Positions 7,735-17,986 of a stretch of DNA of 64,000 nt are shown in pieces. The DNA is from Streptomyces sp. CB00455 (GTDB taxonomy: Bacteria > Actinomycetota > Actinomycetes > Streptomycetales > Streptomycetaceae). Under the pieces are notes generated by a model that worked only from the letters and a program-made list of their open reading frames with translations, was not told the origin of the DNA and did no database searches. The position numbers and the translations under genes were made by a program. The stretch covers positions 310,102-374,101 of the forward strand of contig NZ_LIVQ01000003.1 in NCBI RefSeq assembly GCF_001905445.1, given 5' to 3'. How positions within the stretch are numbered: position 1 is the stretch's first letter; the number at the start of each line of letters is the position of its first letter.

Positions 7735-9150
7735 ATGGCACGAATTGCGGTGATCGGCGCCGGGATGGGCGCGATGGCGACGGCGGCCCGGCTGGCCGTG
7801 GCGGGGCACCGGGTGACGGTGTACGAGCGCGGCAGCACCTACGGAGGCGCCGTCGGGCGGTACGAGCGCGACGGCTTCGCCTTCGACACCGGCCCGGGGC
7901 TGCTGCACCTGCCCGCCGTCTACCGCGACCTCTTCGTCAAGACCGGCAAGCGGCCGTTGGAGGACTGCGTCGACATGGTCCAGGCGGACCCGGCGGTCCG
8001 GCACGTCCTCCCCCGCCACGCAGTCGCCGTCACCCTGCCCGGTGCCTCGCGCGGCGGTGTCGCCGCCGCGCTCGACGGCGCCTTCGGCCCGGGCGCGGGC
8101 GAGCGGTGGAACGGCGTGCTCGGGCGGGCCCGGGACGCCTGGGACGCCACCCGGCGCCCGCTGCTGGAAGAGCCGCTGCCCGCGGACCGGCGGGCACTGG
8201 CCTCGGACCCGTACCCCGCCCTGCGCCGCAGCGGGCTGCTGCGCCGCCGCAGCCCCACCCTCGCGGAGGTGGCCGAGCGGGAGCTGGGCGGGGGTCTCGG
8301 GGAGCTGCTGACGGGTCTGGTGCGCACCTACGGGATCGACCCCGGCCGGGCGCCCGCCTCGGCAGCCGTCCTGCCGTACATGGAGCAGACCTTCGGCAGC
8401 TGGTACGTGCGCGGCGGCATGCGGGCGCTGGCGACCGCCGTCCACGAGCGCTGCCTGGAGCGGCGGGTGGAGTTCGTCTTCGGGGCGCAGGTACGGGAGG
8501 TCCTCGTGGCGGACGGCCGCGCGGCCGGGCTGCGGCTGGCCGACGGCAGCGAGGTGGCCGCCGACTCCGTCGTCTGCGGGATCGACCCGCGGCTGCTCCC
8601 CGCCGCTTCCCTGCCCTGGCCGCAGGAGGCCGTCCCGGCCCGCGGGGAGGGCGTGCCCAGCCGGCTGACGCTCTTCCTGGCACTGCGCGGCGGACGTCCG
8701 GCGGACGTCGTGCACCGGACCCTCGTGCACTCCCCCGGCGCTGTCGCCACCGTCCTGCGCCCCGACGACCCGGCCGGCCGCCCCGACGCGGACCACGAGG
8801 CGGTCACGGTGAGCGCGCTGTGCGGACCGCGGGGCGCCGGGGCCGACGAGCTGCTGGAACTGGCCTGCGGGGCCGTGGAGGGACTGCGGGAGCGGCTGCT
8901 GTGGCACGAGGTGCGCACCCCGGCCGACGTGGAGGCGGCGACCGGCGCGCCGGGCGGCTCGGTGCCCCCGCCCGCGCTGGCCGGGGCGGGAGGCCGGCTG
9001 CTGTACCCGGCCAACAGCACGGCGGTGGCGGGGCTCTACCTGGCGGGGGGCTGGGCACATCCCGGCGGCGGGCTGGCGCACGCCGGGATGACCGGGGCCC
9101 TGGTGGCTGGGCTGATCGTGGAGGGCGCGGGATTCCGCGGCTCCCAGTGA
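7735..9150 (+). CDS. CrtI-like phytoene desaturase-family FAD oxidoreductase
   Basis: The ATG at 7735 lies 7 bases after TAGGCT (7722-7727), so the message is probably leaderless; the protein has 471 residues. The N-terminus RIAVIGAGMGAMATAARLAVAGHR is a Rossmann FAD-binding dinucleotide fold, followed by VYERGSTYGG and the GFAFDTGPGLLHLP element of the carotenoid desaturase/isomerase family. The C-terminal FAD-contact region reads LYLAGGWAHPGGGLAHAGMTG. Relatives include CrtI, CrtN and many uncharacterised actinobacterial members. No carotenoid genes are nearby, so a role in carotenogenesis cannot be assumed. The overall fold and cofactor are safe; the substrate is unknown. Confidence 0.85.
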   Translation: MARIAVIGAGMGAMATAARLAVAGHRVTVYERGSTYGGAVGRYERDGFAFDTGPGLLHLPAVYRDLFVKTGKRPLEDCVDMVQADPAVRHVLPRHAVAVTLPGASRGGVAAALDGAFGPGAGERWNGVLGRARDAWDATRRPLLEEPLPADRRALASDPYPALRRSGLLRRRSPTLAEVAERELGGGLGELLTGLVRTYGIDPGRAPASAAVLPYMEQTFGSWYVRGGMRALATAVHERCLERRVEFVFGAQVREVLVADGRAAGLRLADGSEVAADSVVCGIDPRLLPAASLPWPQEAVPARGEGVPSRLTLFLALRGGRPADVVHRTLVHSPGAVATVLRPDDPAGRPDADHEAVTVSALCGPRGAGADELLELACGAVEGLRERLLWHEVRTPADVEAATGAPGGSVPPPALAGAGGRLLYPANSTAVAGLYLAGGWAHPGGGLAHAGMTGALVAGLIVEGAGFRGSQ

Positions 9151-9184
9151 CCGTCCCGGCGCGGCGGGAGCGGTAGCGGGCGGG

Positions 9185-10081
9185 TCAGTAGCGGTACTGC
9201 TCGTACTCGCCGGCGCCCTGGTGGGGGTACGGGTAGGGGTACTGCTGTTGCGGCCCGGGCTGCTCCTGCGGGTAGGGCTGGGCGGCCTCCTCGGTGGACC
9301 GCTGCTGCGGGACCCAGACCCCGCCGGGCGGGGTGTCCGTGGAGTACGGCGCGCCGGGGTCCGCGTACGGGGCGTAGTCGTACGGCTGGGGCGGCGCGAG
9401 CCCGCCGCCGGTGCCGATGTACGGGTCGGAGTACGCGGCGTAGACCTGCTGCTCGCCGGGGTAGCCGCCTGAGTAGTCGTACCCGCCGCCCGAACCGCCC
9501 TGGGCCCCCGGGTCGTAGTACGCGGCGTACTGGTGGGCGTCCTGCTCGGCCGTGGTGAACGGCGAGGCGAACCCCGCGCTCTGGCCCGCATCGGCCGCGG
9601 GCGGCGGCGCGAAGCTCTGGATCCCGTAGGACCCGGTGTCCTCGGGCACCGGCTGAGGACGGTAGACCTCCTCGACCGCGGCCTGGAACTGCCCCTCGGA
9701 TTCCCGCTCTTCGCGCTCGCCCGAGGCGTCGTCCGCGCCCTCGTACTCCAGCGCGGTGACCTGGAGCGCGGGCTGCGACCGCGGAGCGCCGGAGCGGCGC
9801 CGGCCGGACTTGCGCGCGGGTTCGCCGCCGCGGCGCAGCGCCCAGCCGGCCACGAAGCCCTTGCGGAAGGACAGCGTCACCAGGATCTGGCCCAGGGCGA
9901 ACGCGGCCGCGCCGGCGCCGATGACGGGCACCGACGGCAGGACCACTCCGGCGACCACGCCGAGGAAGCCGCCGAAGGCGAGCAGGCGCCAGCGCAGCCG
10001 GGCCTTGTACTGCATCAGGACCTCGGCAAGCAGCCACAGCGCGACGAATCCGAACGCGATGTAGAGGACCGTCATTCCCAT
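9185..10081 (-). CDS. Membrane protein with long Tyr/Pro/Gln/Gly-rich disordered tail
   Basis: The frame has 298 residues, with start ATG at 10081 (GAGAGGGG six bases upstream) or 10075. Two or three membrane helices occupy residues about 3-22, 32-52 and 55-75, followed by a basic RRRSGAPR segment. From about residue 100 the protein becomes acidic and then a low-complexity tail rich in Tyr, Pro, Gln and Gly ending YPYPHQGAGEYEQYRY. Similar conserved but uncharacterised proteins occur upstream of metF in Streptomyces. The Tyr/Gln/Pro tail could mediate weak multivalent interactions; that is inference. Confidence 0.75.
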   Translation of the reverse strand: MGMTVLYIAFGFVALWLLAEVLMQYKARLRWRLLAFGGFLGVVAGVVLPSVPVIGAGAAAFALGQILVTLSFRKGFVAGWALRRGGEPARKSGRRRSGAPRSQPALQVTALEYEGADDASGEREERESEGQFQAAVEEVYRPQPVPEDTGSYGIQSFAPPPAADAGQSAGFASPFTTAEQDAHQYAAYYDPGAQGGSGGGYDYSGGYPGEQQVYAAYSDPYIGTGGGLAPPQPYDYAPYADPGAPYSTDTPPGGVWVPQQRSTEEAAQPYPQEQPGPQQQYPYPYPHQGAGEYEQYRY

Positions 10082-10130
10082 GCGTGGCCCCTCTCGGTAC
10101 GGCCGCCGGCGCGGGAACGGGGACGGCCGC

Positions 10131-11045
10131 TCAGGCCCGCTGGTGCAGGCCCAGGTTCTCGTAGATTTCGAGGGTCGCCGTGGAATTGTTCAGCGTGATG
10201 AAGTGCAGCCCCGGGACACCCTCGGACAGCAGCCGCGCGCAGAACTCCGTGGCGAACTCGATGCCAATGGAGCGTACAGCGGCCTGGTCGTCCTTGACCG
10301 CGAGCATGCGTTCTTTCACGTCCGCCGGGAAGAGCGCGTTGCTGAGCTGGGGCAGCCGGTCGAGCTGCCTGATGCCCACAACAGGCATGACCTCGGGGAT
10401 GATCGGGGTCTCGCAGCCCGCCTTCTCGGCGCTGTCGCGCAGCCGGAGATAATTCTCCGGGTCGAAGAACATCTGCGTGATCGCGTAGTCGGCGCCCGCG
10501 CGGCACTTGTCCACGAAGTGCCGGATGTCCGTGTCCCAGTCCGTGGACCGCGGGTGCATCTCGGGGAAGGCCGCGACGCCGACGCAGAAGTCGCCGGACT
10601 CCTTGACGAGGCGGACGAGGTCGGCGGCGTAGTGCACGCCCTCGGGGTGCGCCACCCACTCGCCCATCGGGTCGCCCGGCGGGTCCCCGCGCACGACGAG
10701 CATGTTGCGGATCCCGGCGTCGGCGAACTGCCCGATGACGTTGCGCAGCTCGGCGACCGAGTGGTCGACGGCGGTCAGGTGGGCGACGGGGGTCAAGGTG
10801 GTGTCCGAGGCGATCTGCTCGGTGGCCCTGACGGTGCCGCCGCGGGTGGAGCCTCCCGCTCCGTAGGTCACGGAGACGAAGCTCGGGGACACCGCCTCGA
10901 CCCGGCGCAGCGCGTTCCAGAGGTTGCGTTCGCCCTTCTCGGTCTTCGGGGCCCAGAACTCGAAGGAGTACGAGCGTCCGGACGCGAGGAGGTCGCGGAC
11001 CGTGTGCGCACGATCCGACCAGGTGGAAGCGGTACCAGAGGCCAT
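10131..11045 (-). CDS. metF: Methylenetetrahydrofolate reductase
   Basis: MetF reduces 5,10-methylenetetrahydrofolate to 5-methyltetrahydrofolate with FAD, supplying methyl groups for methionine synthesis. The 304-residue protein has family landmarks [18 protein letters not shown] (with the conserved Glu), [30 protein letters not shown] and [16 protein letters not shown]. The ATG at 11045 lies six bases from a TAACCT box (minus strand, 11052-11057), so the message is likely leaderless. The gene stands alone between thiE and a membrane protein. Length is normal for bacterial MetF. Confidence 0.97.
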   Translation of the reverse strand: MASGTASTWSDRAHTVRDLLASGRSYSFEFWAPKTEKGERNLWNALRRVEAVSPSFVSVTYGAGGSTRGGTVRATEQIASDTTLTPVAHLTAVDHSVAELRNVIGQFADAGIRNMLVVRGDPPGDPMGEWVAHPEGVHYAADLVRLVKESGDFCVGVAAFPEMHPRSTDWDTDIRHFVDKCRAGADYAITQMFFDPENYLRLRDSAEKAGCETPIIPEVMPVVGIRQLDRLPQLSNALFPADVKERMLAVKDDQAAVRSIGIEFATEFCARLLSEGVPGLHFITLNNSTATLEIYENLGLHQRA

Positions 11046-11177
11046 ACGGGCAGGTTAGACGGGCCCTGGCGGACGCCGAAGCCCTGTCCGCGTTTTGGAC
11101 ACGTTTTTGGACAGTTCAGCGGGCGGCGAGGCGGTGGGCGCGCGCGGCCGGCCCGTGGGCGCGGTCGGTGCGGTCGG

Positions 11178-11813
11178 TCAGCCGAGCCGGGCGCGGATCC
11201 GCTTCGCGAGGTCCGCGGCGGCCGCGCCCGGGTCGGCGGCCTCGGTGAGGGCGCGGACGACCACCACGCGGGTGGCTCCGGCGTCGAGCACCTGGTCGAG
11301 GTTGCCGCCGTCGATGCCGCCGATGGCGAACCAGGGCCGCTCCTGCTCCAGGGAGGCCGCGTACCGGACGAGGCCGAGGCCGGGGGCGGGGCGGCCGGGC
11401 TTGGTGGGGGTGGGCCAGCAGGGGCCGGTGCAGAAGTAGTCCACGCCGGGCTCGGCTGCGGCCGCGTCGACCTCGGCCTCGGCGTGGCAGGAACGGCCGA
11501 TGAGCACCTCCCGGCCCAGGACGGCGCGGGCGGCGGGGACGGGTATGTCGCCCTGGCCGAGGTGGAGCACGTCGGAGCCGATGGCGTGGGCGATGTCCGC
11601 GCGGTCGTTCACGGCGAGGAGCCTGCCGTGGCGGCGCGCGGCCTCGGCGAAGACCTGGAGGTGTTCGAGCTCCTCCGCGGCCTCCATGCCCTTGTCCCGG
11701 AGCTGGACGACGTCCACGCCTGCCGCGAGCACGGCGTCGAGGAATTGGGGGAGGTCTCCCTGGCGCTTGCGGGCGTCCGTGCACAGGTAGAGCCGGGCGT
11801 CGGACAGCTGCAT
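11178..11813 (-). CDS. thiE: Thiamine-phosphate synthase
   Basis: ThiE joins hydroxymethylpyrimidine diphosphate with the thiazole phosphate to make thiamine phosphate. The 211-residue TIM-barrel protein carries [47 protein letters not shown] and [11 protein letters not shown], all family motifs for substrate and pyrophosphate binding. The start ATG at 11813 is the first in frame. The other thiazole genes thiO, thiS and thiG are about 2 kb away on the other strand. I found no TPP riboswitch directly upstream; only a hairpin at 11834-11866 lies in the short gap. Confidence 0.96.
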   Translation of the reverse strand: MQLSDARLYLCTDARKRQGDLPQFLDAVLAAGVDVVQLRDKGMEAAEELEHLQVFAEAARRHGRLLAVNDRADIAHAIGSDVLHLGQGDIPVPAARAVLGREVLIGRSCHAEAEVDAAAAEPGVDYFCTGPCWPTPTKPGRPAPGLGLVRYAASLEQERPWFAIGGIDGGNLDQVLDAGATRVVVVRALTEAADPGAAAADLAKRIRARLG

Positions 11814-11833
11814 GGGTGTACCCCCGTGGTGGA

Positions 11834-11866
11834 GCGGCGCACGGCCCGGTGGGGCCCGTGCGCCGC
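11834..11866. terminator. Hairpin between the Rv2175c-type gene and thiE
   Basis: GCGGCGCACGG (11834-11844) pairs with CCGTGCGCCGC (11856-11866) over an 11-base loop. It lies just after the stop of the DNA-binding protein gene on the minus strand and before the thiE start, so it most likely terminates the former. Confidence 0.65.
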
Positions 11867-11888
11867 GATGTAGCCGATGCGGATCAGG

Positions 11889-12254
11889 TCAGAGGGCGAG
11901 CGCCTGAGCGCGGCGCTTCACCTCCGTGCCGCGATTCTCGCTCAGCGCCTGGGCGGGGGTGCCGGGCAGGGTGGGGTCGGCCGTGAAGAGCCACTCCAGG
12001 ATCTCCTCGTCGGAGAAGCCGTCGTCGCGCAGCACGGTCAGGAGGCCGACGAGGCCCTTCACGACCTTGTCGCCGTCGAGGAAGGGGGCCGGCACCTGCA
12101 GGGAGCGGTTCTCGCCGCGGCGTACGGCGATCAGCTGCCCTTCCTTGACCATCTGGCGGACCCGGGTCACCTCGATGCCGAGCATCTCCGCGATGTCGGG
12201 GAGGTACAGCCAGGAGGGGACAAGGGCATCGATCTTTGCGTCAATCTCGGTCAC
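11889..12254 (-). CDS. Rv2175c-family DNA-binding protein
   Basis: I take the GTG at 12254 as start, giving 121 residues that begin MTEIDAKIDALVPSWLYLPDIAEMLGI. Residues about 15-65 form a winged-helix/MerR-like HTH (LPDIAEMLGIEVTRVRQMVKEGQ). The C-terminal half is helical (GLVGLLTVLRDDGFSDEEILEWLF). The family is named for M. tuberculosis Rv2175c, a DNA-binding protein phosphorylated by kinase PknL, whose gene is next door there. Here a PASTA-containing Ser/Thr kinase lies 4 kb away, so a kinase-substrate relation may be conserved. The residues before the HTH include only one Thr. Confidence 0.85.
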   Translation of the reverse strand: MTEIDAKIDALVPSWLYLPDIAEMLGIEVTRVRQMVKEGQLIAVRRGENRSLQVPAPFLDGDKVVKGLVGLLTVLRDDGFSDEEILEWLFTADPTLPGTPAQALSENRGTEVKRRAQALAL

Positions 12255-12324
12255 GGGGACAAGCCTGCCATCTCGGACTGGCCCCCGGTACCCGAGCGGC
12301 ACCGTCCGGGTCCCGGGGGCCGCC

Positions 12325-13545
12325 TCAGGCCGTCGCGGACTTCAGCGGGACCGCCGGGTCGCCGGCCCTGGCGGGGTCGAGGACGGCGCCCGTCTCGATG
12401 AGCTTGCGGCCCTGGGCCAGGTCACGGGGCCGGCCCACGGCCAGGACGGCGACCAGCGCCCCCTCGCGGAGCCAGCACACCGACCAGGCCGGCCCGTCCG
12501 GGTCCCCGCGCCACAGCAGGGTGTCGGCCCCGTCGTGGTGGCCGGCGTACTGGACGAAGCGGCCGAACTGCTCCGACCAGAAGTAGGGCACCGGGTCGTA
12601 CGCCTGCGCCGGCTGCCCGGCCAGGATGTTCGCGGCGACGGTCCTCGGCCCCTGGAGGGCGTTGTCCCAGTGGTGCACGAGCAGCCGGGCCCCGTAGCGG
12701 GCCGAGGGGAAGGAGGCGCAGTCGCCGACCGCGTACACCCCGGGCAGGGAGGTCCTCAGGTGGGCGTCGGCGGTGACGGAGCCGTCGGGGCCCAGTTCCA
12801 CACCGGTCCCGGCGAGCCAGCCGGTGGCGGGGCGGGCGCCGATGCCGACGACCACCGCGCCCGCCGGCAGGGCGCGCCCGTCGGCGAGCAGTACGCGGCC
12901 CTCCTCGATCCCGGCGACCCTCGCGCCGGTGATCAGCTCCGCGCCCGCCTGCGCGTACCAGCGGGCCATGGGCGCGGCGACCTCGGCGGGCAGCGCTCCC
13001 GCCAGGACCCGGTCCGCCGCCTCGACCACGGTCACCTCGCAGCCGGCCCCGCGGGCCGCGGTGGCGAATTCGGCGCCGATCCAGCCCGCGCCGACGACCA
13101 CGGTCGCGGGCGCGGCCGCCAGGACGGGGCGCAGCCGGGCGGCGTCGTCCAGGGTGCGCAGCAGGTGGACGCCGGGGACGCCGCCGGTGCCGGGCAGGGT
13201 CAGCGGCCGCGCGCCGGTGGCCAGTACGAGGACTTCGTACGGGACCGGTCCCGCCTCGGTGTCGAGCTCGTGGTCGGCGGCCCGCAGTCCGGTGACCTCG
13301 GTGCCGAGGCGCAGTTCGATGCCGAGCCCCTCGAAGTCCACGTCGAAGGCGGAGTCCTCGGCCTTGCCGAGCAGCACCGCCTTGGACAGCGGGGGCCGGT
13401 CGTAGGGCTGGTGGGGCTCGGCGCCCAGCAACGTCACGCGGCCGGTGAAGCCCTGCTCGCGCAGGGCGACCGCGGTCTGCACGCCGGCCATTCCGGCGCC
13501 CACGATCACGACGCCGCTCAGTGTCTGTTCCGTCTGCTCGCTCAC
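12325..13545 (-). CDS. FAD/NAD(P)-dependent ferredoxin-reductase-like oxidoreductase
   Basis: The GTG at 13545 lies six bases after a TAGGGT box (13552-13557), giving 406 residues in a probably leaderless message. FAD-binding GVVIVGAGMAGVQTAVAL is at the N-terminus, NAD-binding TVVVGAGWIGAEFATAARG at about residue 150, and the second FAD motif VYAVGDCASF at about residue 270. The C-terminal domain (PYFWSEQFGRFVQYAG) is typical of BphA4/rhodocoxin-reductase-like enzymes that pass electrons from NAD(P)H to ferredoxins. No ferredoxin or P450 gene is adjacent. A 17-bp palindrome overlaps its -35 region. Confidence 0.9.
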   Translation of the reverse strand: MSEQTEQTLSGVVIVGAGMAGVQTAVALREQGFTGRVTLLGAEPHQPYDRPPLSKAVLLGKAEDSAFDVDFEGLGIELRLGTEVTGLRAADHELDTEAGPVPYEVLVLATGARPLTLPGTGGVPGVHLLRTLDDAARLRPVLAAAPATVVVGAGWIGAEFATAARGAGCEVTVVEAADRVLAGALPAEVAAPMARWYAQAGAELITGARVAGIEEGRVLLADGRALPAGAVVVGIGARPATGWLAGTGVELGPDGSVTADAHLRTSLPGVYAVGDCASFPSARYGARLLVHHWDNALQGPRTVAANILAGQPAQAYDPVPYFWSEQFGRFVQYAGHHDGADTLLWRGDPDGPAWSVCWLREGALVAVLAVGRPRDLAQGRKLIETGAVLDPARAGDPAVPLKSATA

Positions 13546-13561
13546 CGGGCCACCCTAGCCA

Positions 13562-13578
13562 CCTGACGATTCGTCAGG
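13562..13578. promoter_or_regulatory. 17-bp palindrome at the -35 region of the flavoprotein gene
   Basis: CCTGACGA and TCGTCAGG flank a single T, a perfect inverted repeat. It lies immediately upstream of the TAGGGT -10 box used by the gene at 13545. CTGACG/CGTCAG arms are usual for TetR-family operators. No regulator gene is adjacent, so the binder must be encoded elsewhere. Confidence 0.7.
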
Positions 13579-13632
13579 GACAGGCGCCCCTTACCCGTCG
13601 TGCCCGGCGGGGTTAGTCTGGCCACCGTACCT

Positions 13633-13724
13633 ATCGCGGGAGTCCGGGCGCACCGGGCTGAGAGGGAGGCTGGCCGGCCTCCGACCGTACGAACCTGATC
13701 CGGGTCATGCCGGCGAAGGGAGGG
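13633..13724 (+). ncRNA. TPP (THI-box) riboswitch
   Basis: The conserved CTGAGAGGGAGG core (13658-13669), the GAACCTGATC element (13691-13700), CGGGTCATGCCGGCGAAGGGAGG and the 5' GGGAGTCCGGG arm match the THI element. A TAGTCT box at 13614-13619 is a plausible -10, placing transcription start near 13626. The GGGAGG at the 3' end also serves as the ribosome binding site of thiO, so thiamine diphosphate binding should hide it and block translation of thiO-thiS-thiG. Confidence 0.93.
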
Positions 13725-13735
13725 GCTGGACGCCC

Positions 13736-14901
13736 ATGCACTCATTGCGGAAGGGATCCGACGTCCTCGTCATCGGGGGCGGGATCATCGGACTCGTCAC
13801 GGCCTGGCGGGCCGCCCAGCGGGGTCTGCGCACCGTCCTGGCCGACCCGGCGCCCGGCGGGGGCGCCGCCCGGGTCGCGGCCGGGATGCTCGCCCCCGTG
13901 ACCGAACTGCACTACGGCGAGGAGGCCCTGCTGGGGCTGGGCCTCGACTCCGCGGCGCGCTATCCGCGCTTCGCCGCCGAAGTGGCCGACGCGAGCGGCG
14001 GCATCGACATCGGCTACCGCGCCTGCGGCACCCTGGCCGTCGCCCTCGACGCGGACGACCGGCTCCACCTGCGCGAGCTGCACGCCCTCCAGCGCCGCTG
14101 CGGCCTGGAGTCGCAGTGGCTCACCGGCCGCGAGTGCCGCCGCCTGGAGCCGATGCTGGCGCCGGGCGTGCGCGGCGGCCTGCGCGTGGACGGCGATCAC
14201 CAGGTCGATCCCCGGCGGCTCGCGGCCGCCCTGCTGGCCGCCTGCGAACGGGCCGGCGTGGGCGTGCACCGCGCGGCCGCGGAGCGTCTGCTCGTCACCG
14301 CCGACCGGGCCGCCGGGGCCCTGCTCGACGACGGTACGCAGCTGCGGGCGGACCAGGTGGTCCTGGCGGCGGGCTCGCTCAGCGGCCGGCTGGCCGGCGT
14401 ACCCGCGGACGTCGTGCCTCCGGTCCGGCCGGTCAAGGGGCAGGTGCTGCGGCTCACGGTGCCGGCGGCGTACGCGCCGTTCCTGTCGCGGACGGTCCGG
14501 GCCGTCGTACGCGGCAGCCACGTCTACCTGGTCCCCCGCGAGAACGGCGAGCTCGTCGTGGGCGCCACCAGCGAGGAGCTCGGCTGGGACACCACCGTCA
14601 CGGCGGGCGGGGTCTACGAACTCCTGCGCGACGCCCACGAGCTGGTGCCCGGCATCACCGAACTCCCCCTCACCGAGACCCTGGCGGGGCTGCGGCCGGG
14701 CTCCCCCGACAACGCCCCGCTCCTGGGCCCGACGGACCTTCCGGGCCTGCACCTGGCCACCGGGCACTACCGCAACGGGGTGCTGCTGACCCCGCTCACC
14801 GGCGAGGTGATGGCGCAGCTGCTGACCACCGGCGAACTGCCGCCGGTCGCACGCCCCTTCAGCCCCCGCCGGTTCTCGGCAGCACGTCAGGAGTCGTACG
14901 C

Positions 14902-14905
<4 letters not shown>
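13736..14905 (+). CDS. thiO: Glycine oxidase ThiO
   Basis: ThiO oxidises glycine to iminoglycine (dehydroglycine) for assembly of the thiazole ring of thiamine. The 389-residue FAD protein has the N-terminal dinucleotide motif VLVIGGGIIGLVTAWRAAQRG, a GGAARVAAGMLAPVTE segment seen in ThiO, and the C-terminal LTETLAGLRPGSPDNAPLLG and HYRNGVLLTPLTG motifs of the D-amino acid oxidase family. The start lies 12 bases after the riboswitch-embedded GGGAGG. It overlaps thiS by four bases (ATGA). Confidence 0.95.
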
Positions 14906-15901
<996 letters not shown>

Positions 15902-15920
15902 CGCCGTCGTGAGCCGCGCC

Positions 15921-15949
15921 CCCGGGCCCGGGAACCGCCCGGGCCCGGG
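15921..15949. terminator. Hairpin after thiG
   Basis: CCCGGGCCCGGG (15921-15932) pairs with the same self-complementary block at 15938-15949 over AACCG. It begins 20 bases after the thiG stop and is the probable end of the thi operon. Confidence 0.7.
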
Positions 15950-16072
15950 CCACGCCGGGCCCGGCCTCCCGGGGCTCCGCCCGGACCCCGTCCGCGGCCG
16001 GGTCCGTCACAGCTGCGCTGCAAGGCGACCCGCCCCGGCCGGCGGGCGCCGCGCCCCTCGTAGAATCGCCGG

Positions 16073-17980
16073 GTGGATACGACCCTGGATGACCCCCTCG
16101 TCGGGCGCGTGCTCGACGGCCGCTACCGCGTCGACGCCCGCATCGCGGCCGGCGGCATGGCCACGGTCTACCGGGCCCTCGACACCCGCCTCGACCGCGT
16201 CCTCGCCCTGAAGGTGATGCACCCGGCGCTCGCCGCGGACGCCGCCTTCGTCGACCGGTTCATCCGGGAGGCCAAGTCCGTGGCCCGGCTCGCCCACCCC
16301 AACGTCGTCGCCGTCTTCGACCAGGGCACGGACGGGCCGTACGTCTTCCTCGCCATGGAGTACGTCTCCGGCTGCACCCTGCGCGACGTGCTCCGCGAGC
16401 GCGGCGCCCTCCAGCCGCGGGCCGCCCTCGACATCCTGGAGCCCGTCCTCGCCGCCCTCGGCGCGGCCCACCGGGCAGGTTTCATCCACCGCGACATGAA
16501 GCCCGAGAACGTCCTGATCGGCGACGACGGCCGGGTGAAGGTGGCCGACTTCGGACTGGTGCGGTCCGTGGACTCGGTGACCCACACCACCGGCTCCGTC
16601 CTCGGGACCGTCTCCTACCTGGCTCCCGAGCAGATCGAGAACGGCGTCACCGACACCCGGGTGGACGTCTACGCCTGCGGCGTCGTCCTCTACGAGATGC
16701 TCACCGGCGCCAAGCCGCACACCGGCGGCTCGGCCGCCCAGGTGATCTACCAGCACCTGCACGAGGACGTGCCGCCCCCGTCCGCGGCCGTCCCGGGCCT
16801 GCCCGTCTGCCTCGACGAGCTGGTCGCGCACGCCGCCGCCCGCAACCCGCAGCTGCGCCCGTACGACGCCGCCGCGCTGCTCGGCCTCGCCCGGGCGGCG
16901 CGCCTGCGACTGAGCGATCCCGAACTGGACGCGGTACCGCCGCAGGCCCGGGCCGAAGCGCGCACGGCCAGCGAGGACCGCACCGGTGTGATCCCGCGGC
17001 CGATGGCCGTGGAGCAGCCCGTGCTCCACACCTCCCGGCTGGAGATGCCGCCCGCACCGCCGGCGCACGTGCCGCCGCACCGGCGCCGCGCGCCGCGCCG
17101 CGGCACGCTCCTGGTCATCGCCGGCGTCCTGCTGTCCCTCGGCCTCGCCATGGGCGTCTGGTACATCAACTCCGGCCAGTTCACCAAGGTCCCCAACCTG
17201 CTCGGCAAGACCGAGGAGCAGGCCAGGTCGCAGCTGTCCGCGGCCGGGCTCGGGGTGAAGCGGGTGGACCGCAAGTTCAGCGACGCCTTCGACCGCGGGA
17301 CGGTGATGAACACCGATCCCCCGGGCGGCAAGCGCATCCGCGGCAACGGAGCGGTGGTGGTCACCCTCTCCCGCGGCCCGCAGGTCGTGGCCGTGCCCAA
17401 CCTCAAGGGCAGGCCGCTGGAGCAGGCCAGGGCCGAGCTGACGAAGGCCGGGCTCGCCCCCGGCGTCGTCACGCAGTCCTTCAGCCAGGACGTCGCCCAG
17501 GGCTCGGTGATCGGCTCCGACCCGGCGGGAGGCGAGAAGCGGGCCCCCGACACGGCGGTCGCCCTGGTCGTCAGCAGGGGCCGTCCCGTCCAGGTCCCGA
17601 ACGTCGCCCAAGTCCCCTTCGAGCAGGCGCGGGCGGCACTGGAGGGCCTCGGCCTCAAGGTCGCGACCGCCCCCGAGCAGGTCAACGCCCCGACGCCGGC
17701 CGGTACGGTCGCCGGCCAGTCCGTCGGCGCCGGCGCCCAGGCCGCGGCCGGGGACACCGTCACGCTGACCCTCTCCAAGGGCCCCCGCCAGCTCCCGGTA
17801 CCGGACGTCACCGGCCAGGACGTGGACGCGGCCCGCAAGGCACTGGAGACCTCCGGCTTCAAGGTGAGGGTGGAGCGGCCCTTCCTGTCCTTCAGCAACA
17901 CCGTGGACGCGCAGTCGGTGCCCGGCGGCCAGAGCGCCCCCGAGGGCAGCACGATCACCATCAGGACCAAGGGGCTGTAG
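16073..17980 (+). CDS. PASTA-domain Ser/Thr protein kinase (PknB/PknL type)
   Basis: The GTG is six bases after TAGAAT (16061-16066), a leaderless arrangement; the protein has 635 residues. The kinase domain spans about 10-270: Gly-loop IAAGGMATVYRA, ALKVM lysine, HRDMKPENVLIG catalytic loop, VADFGLVR and YLAPEQ. A juxtamembrane Pro/Arg-rich segment leads to a membrane helix near residues 342-365 (GTLLVIAGVLLSLGLAMGVW). Four extracellular PASTA repeats follow, each opening with a V-P-N/D motif (KVPNLLG, AVPNLKG, QVPNVAQ, PVPDVTG). PASTA kinases sense muropeptides or lipid II and control growth and division. The Rv2175c-type protein at 11889 is a possible substrate. Confidence 0.95.
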   Translation: MDTTLDDPLVGRVLDGRYRVDARIAAGGMATVYRALDTRLDRVLALKVMHPALAADAAFVDRFIREAKSVARLAHPNVVAVFDQGTDGPYVFLAMEYVSGCTLRDVLRERGALQPRAALDILEPVLAALGAAHRAGFIHRDMKPENVLIGDDGRVKVADFGLVRSVDSVTHTTGSVLGTVSYLAPEQIENGVTDTRVDVYACGVVLYEMLTGAKPHTGGSAAQVIYQHLHEDVPPPSAAVPGLPVCLDELVAHAAARNPQLRPYDAAALLGLARAARLRLSDPELDAVPPQARAEARTASEDRTGVIPRPMAVEQPVLHTSRLEMPPAPPAHVPPHRRRAPRRGTLLVIAGVLLSLGLAMGVWYINSGQFTKVPNLLGKTEEQARSQLSAAGLGVKRVDRKFSDAFDRGTVMNTDPPGGKRIRGNGAVVVTLSRGPQVVAVPNLKGRPLEQARAELTKAGLAPGVVTQSFSQDVAQGSVIGSDPAGGEKRAPDTAVALVVSRGRPVQVPNVAQVPFEQARAALEGLGLKVATAPEQVNAPTPAGTVAGQSVGAGAQAAAGDTVTLTLSKGPRQLPVPDVTGQDVDAARKALETSGFKVRVERPFLSFSNTVDAQSVPGGQSAPEGSTITIRTKGL

Positions 17981-17986
17981 GGCGAC

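Noticed and set aside
7735-9150. Carotenoid biosynthetic cluster
   Set aside because: Only a single CrtI-like oxidoreductase is present; no phytoene synthase, cyclase or prenyltransferase genes adjoin it.
11814-11888. TPP riboswitch for thiE
   Set aside because: The 75-base gap has no CTGAGA or CCTGATC core, only a terminator-like hairpin.
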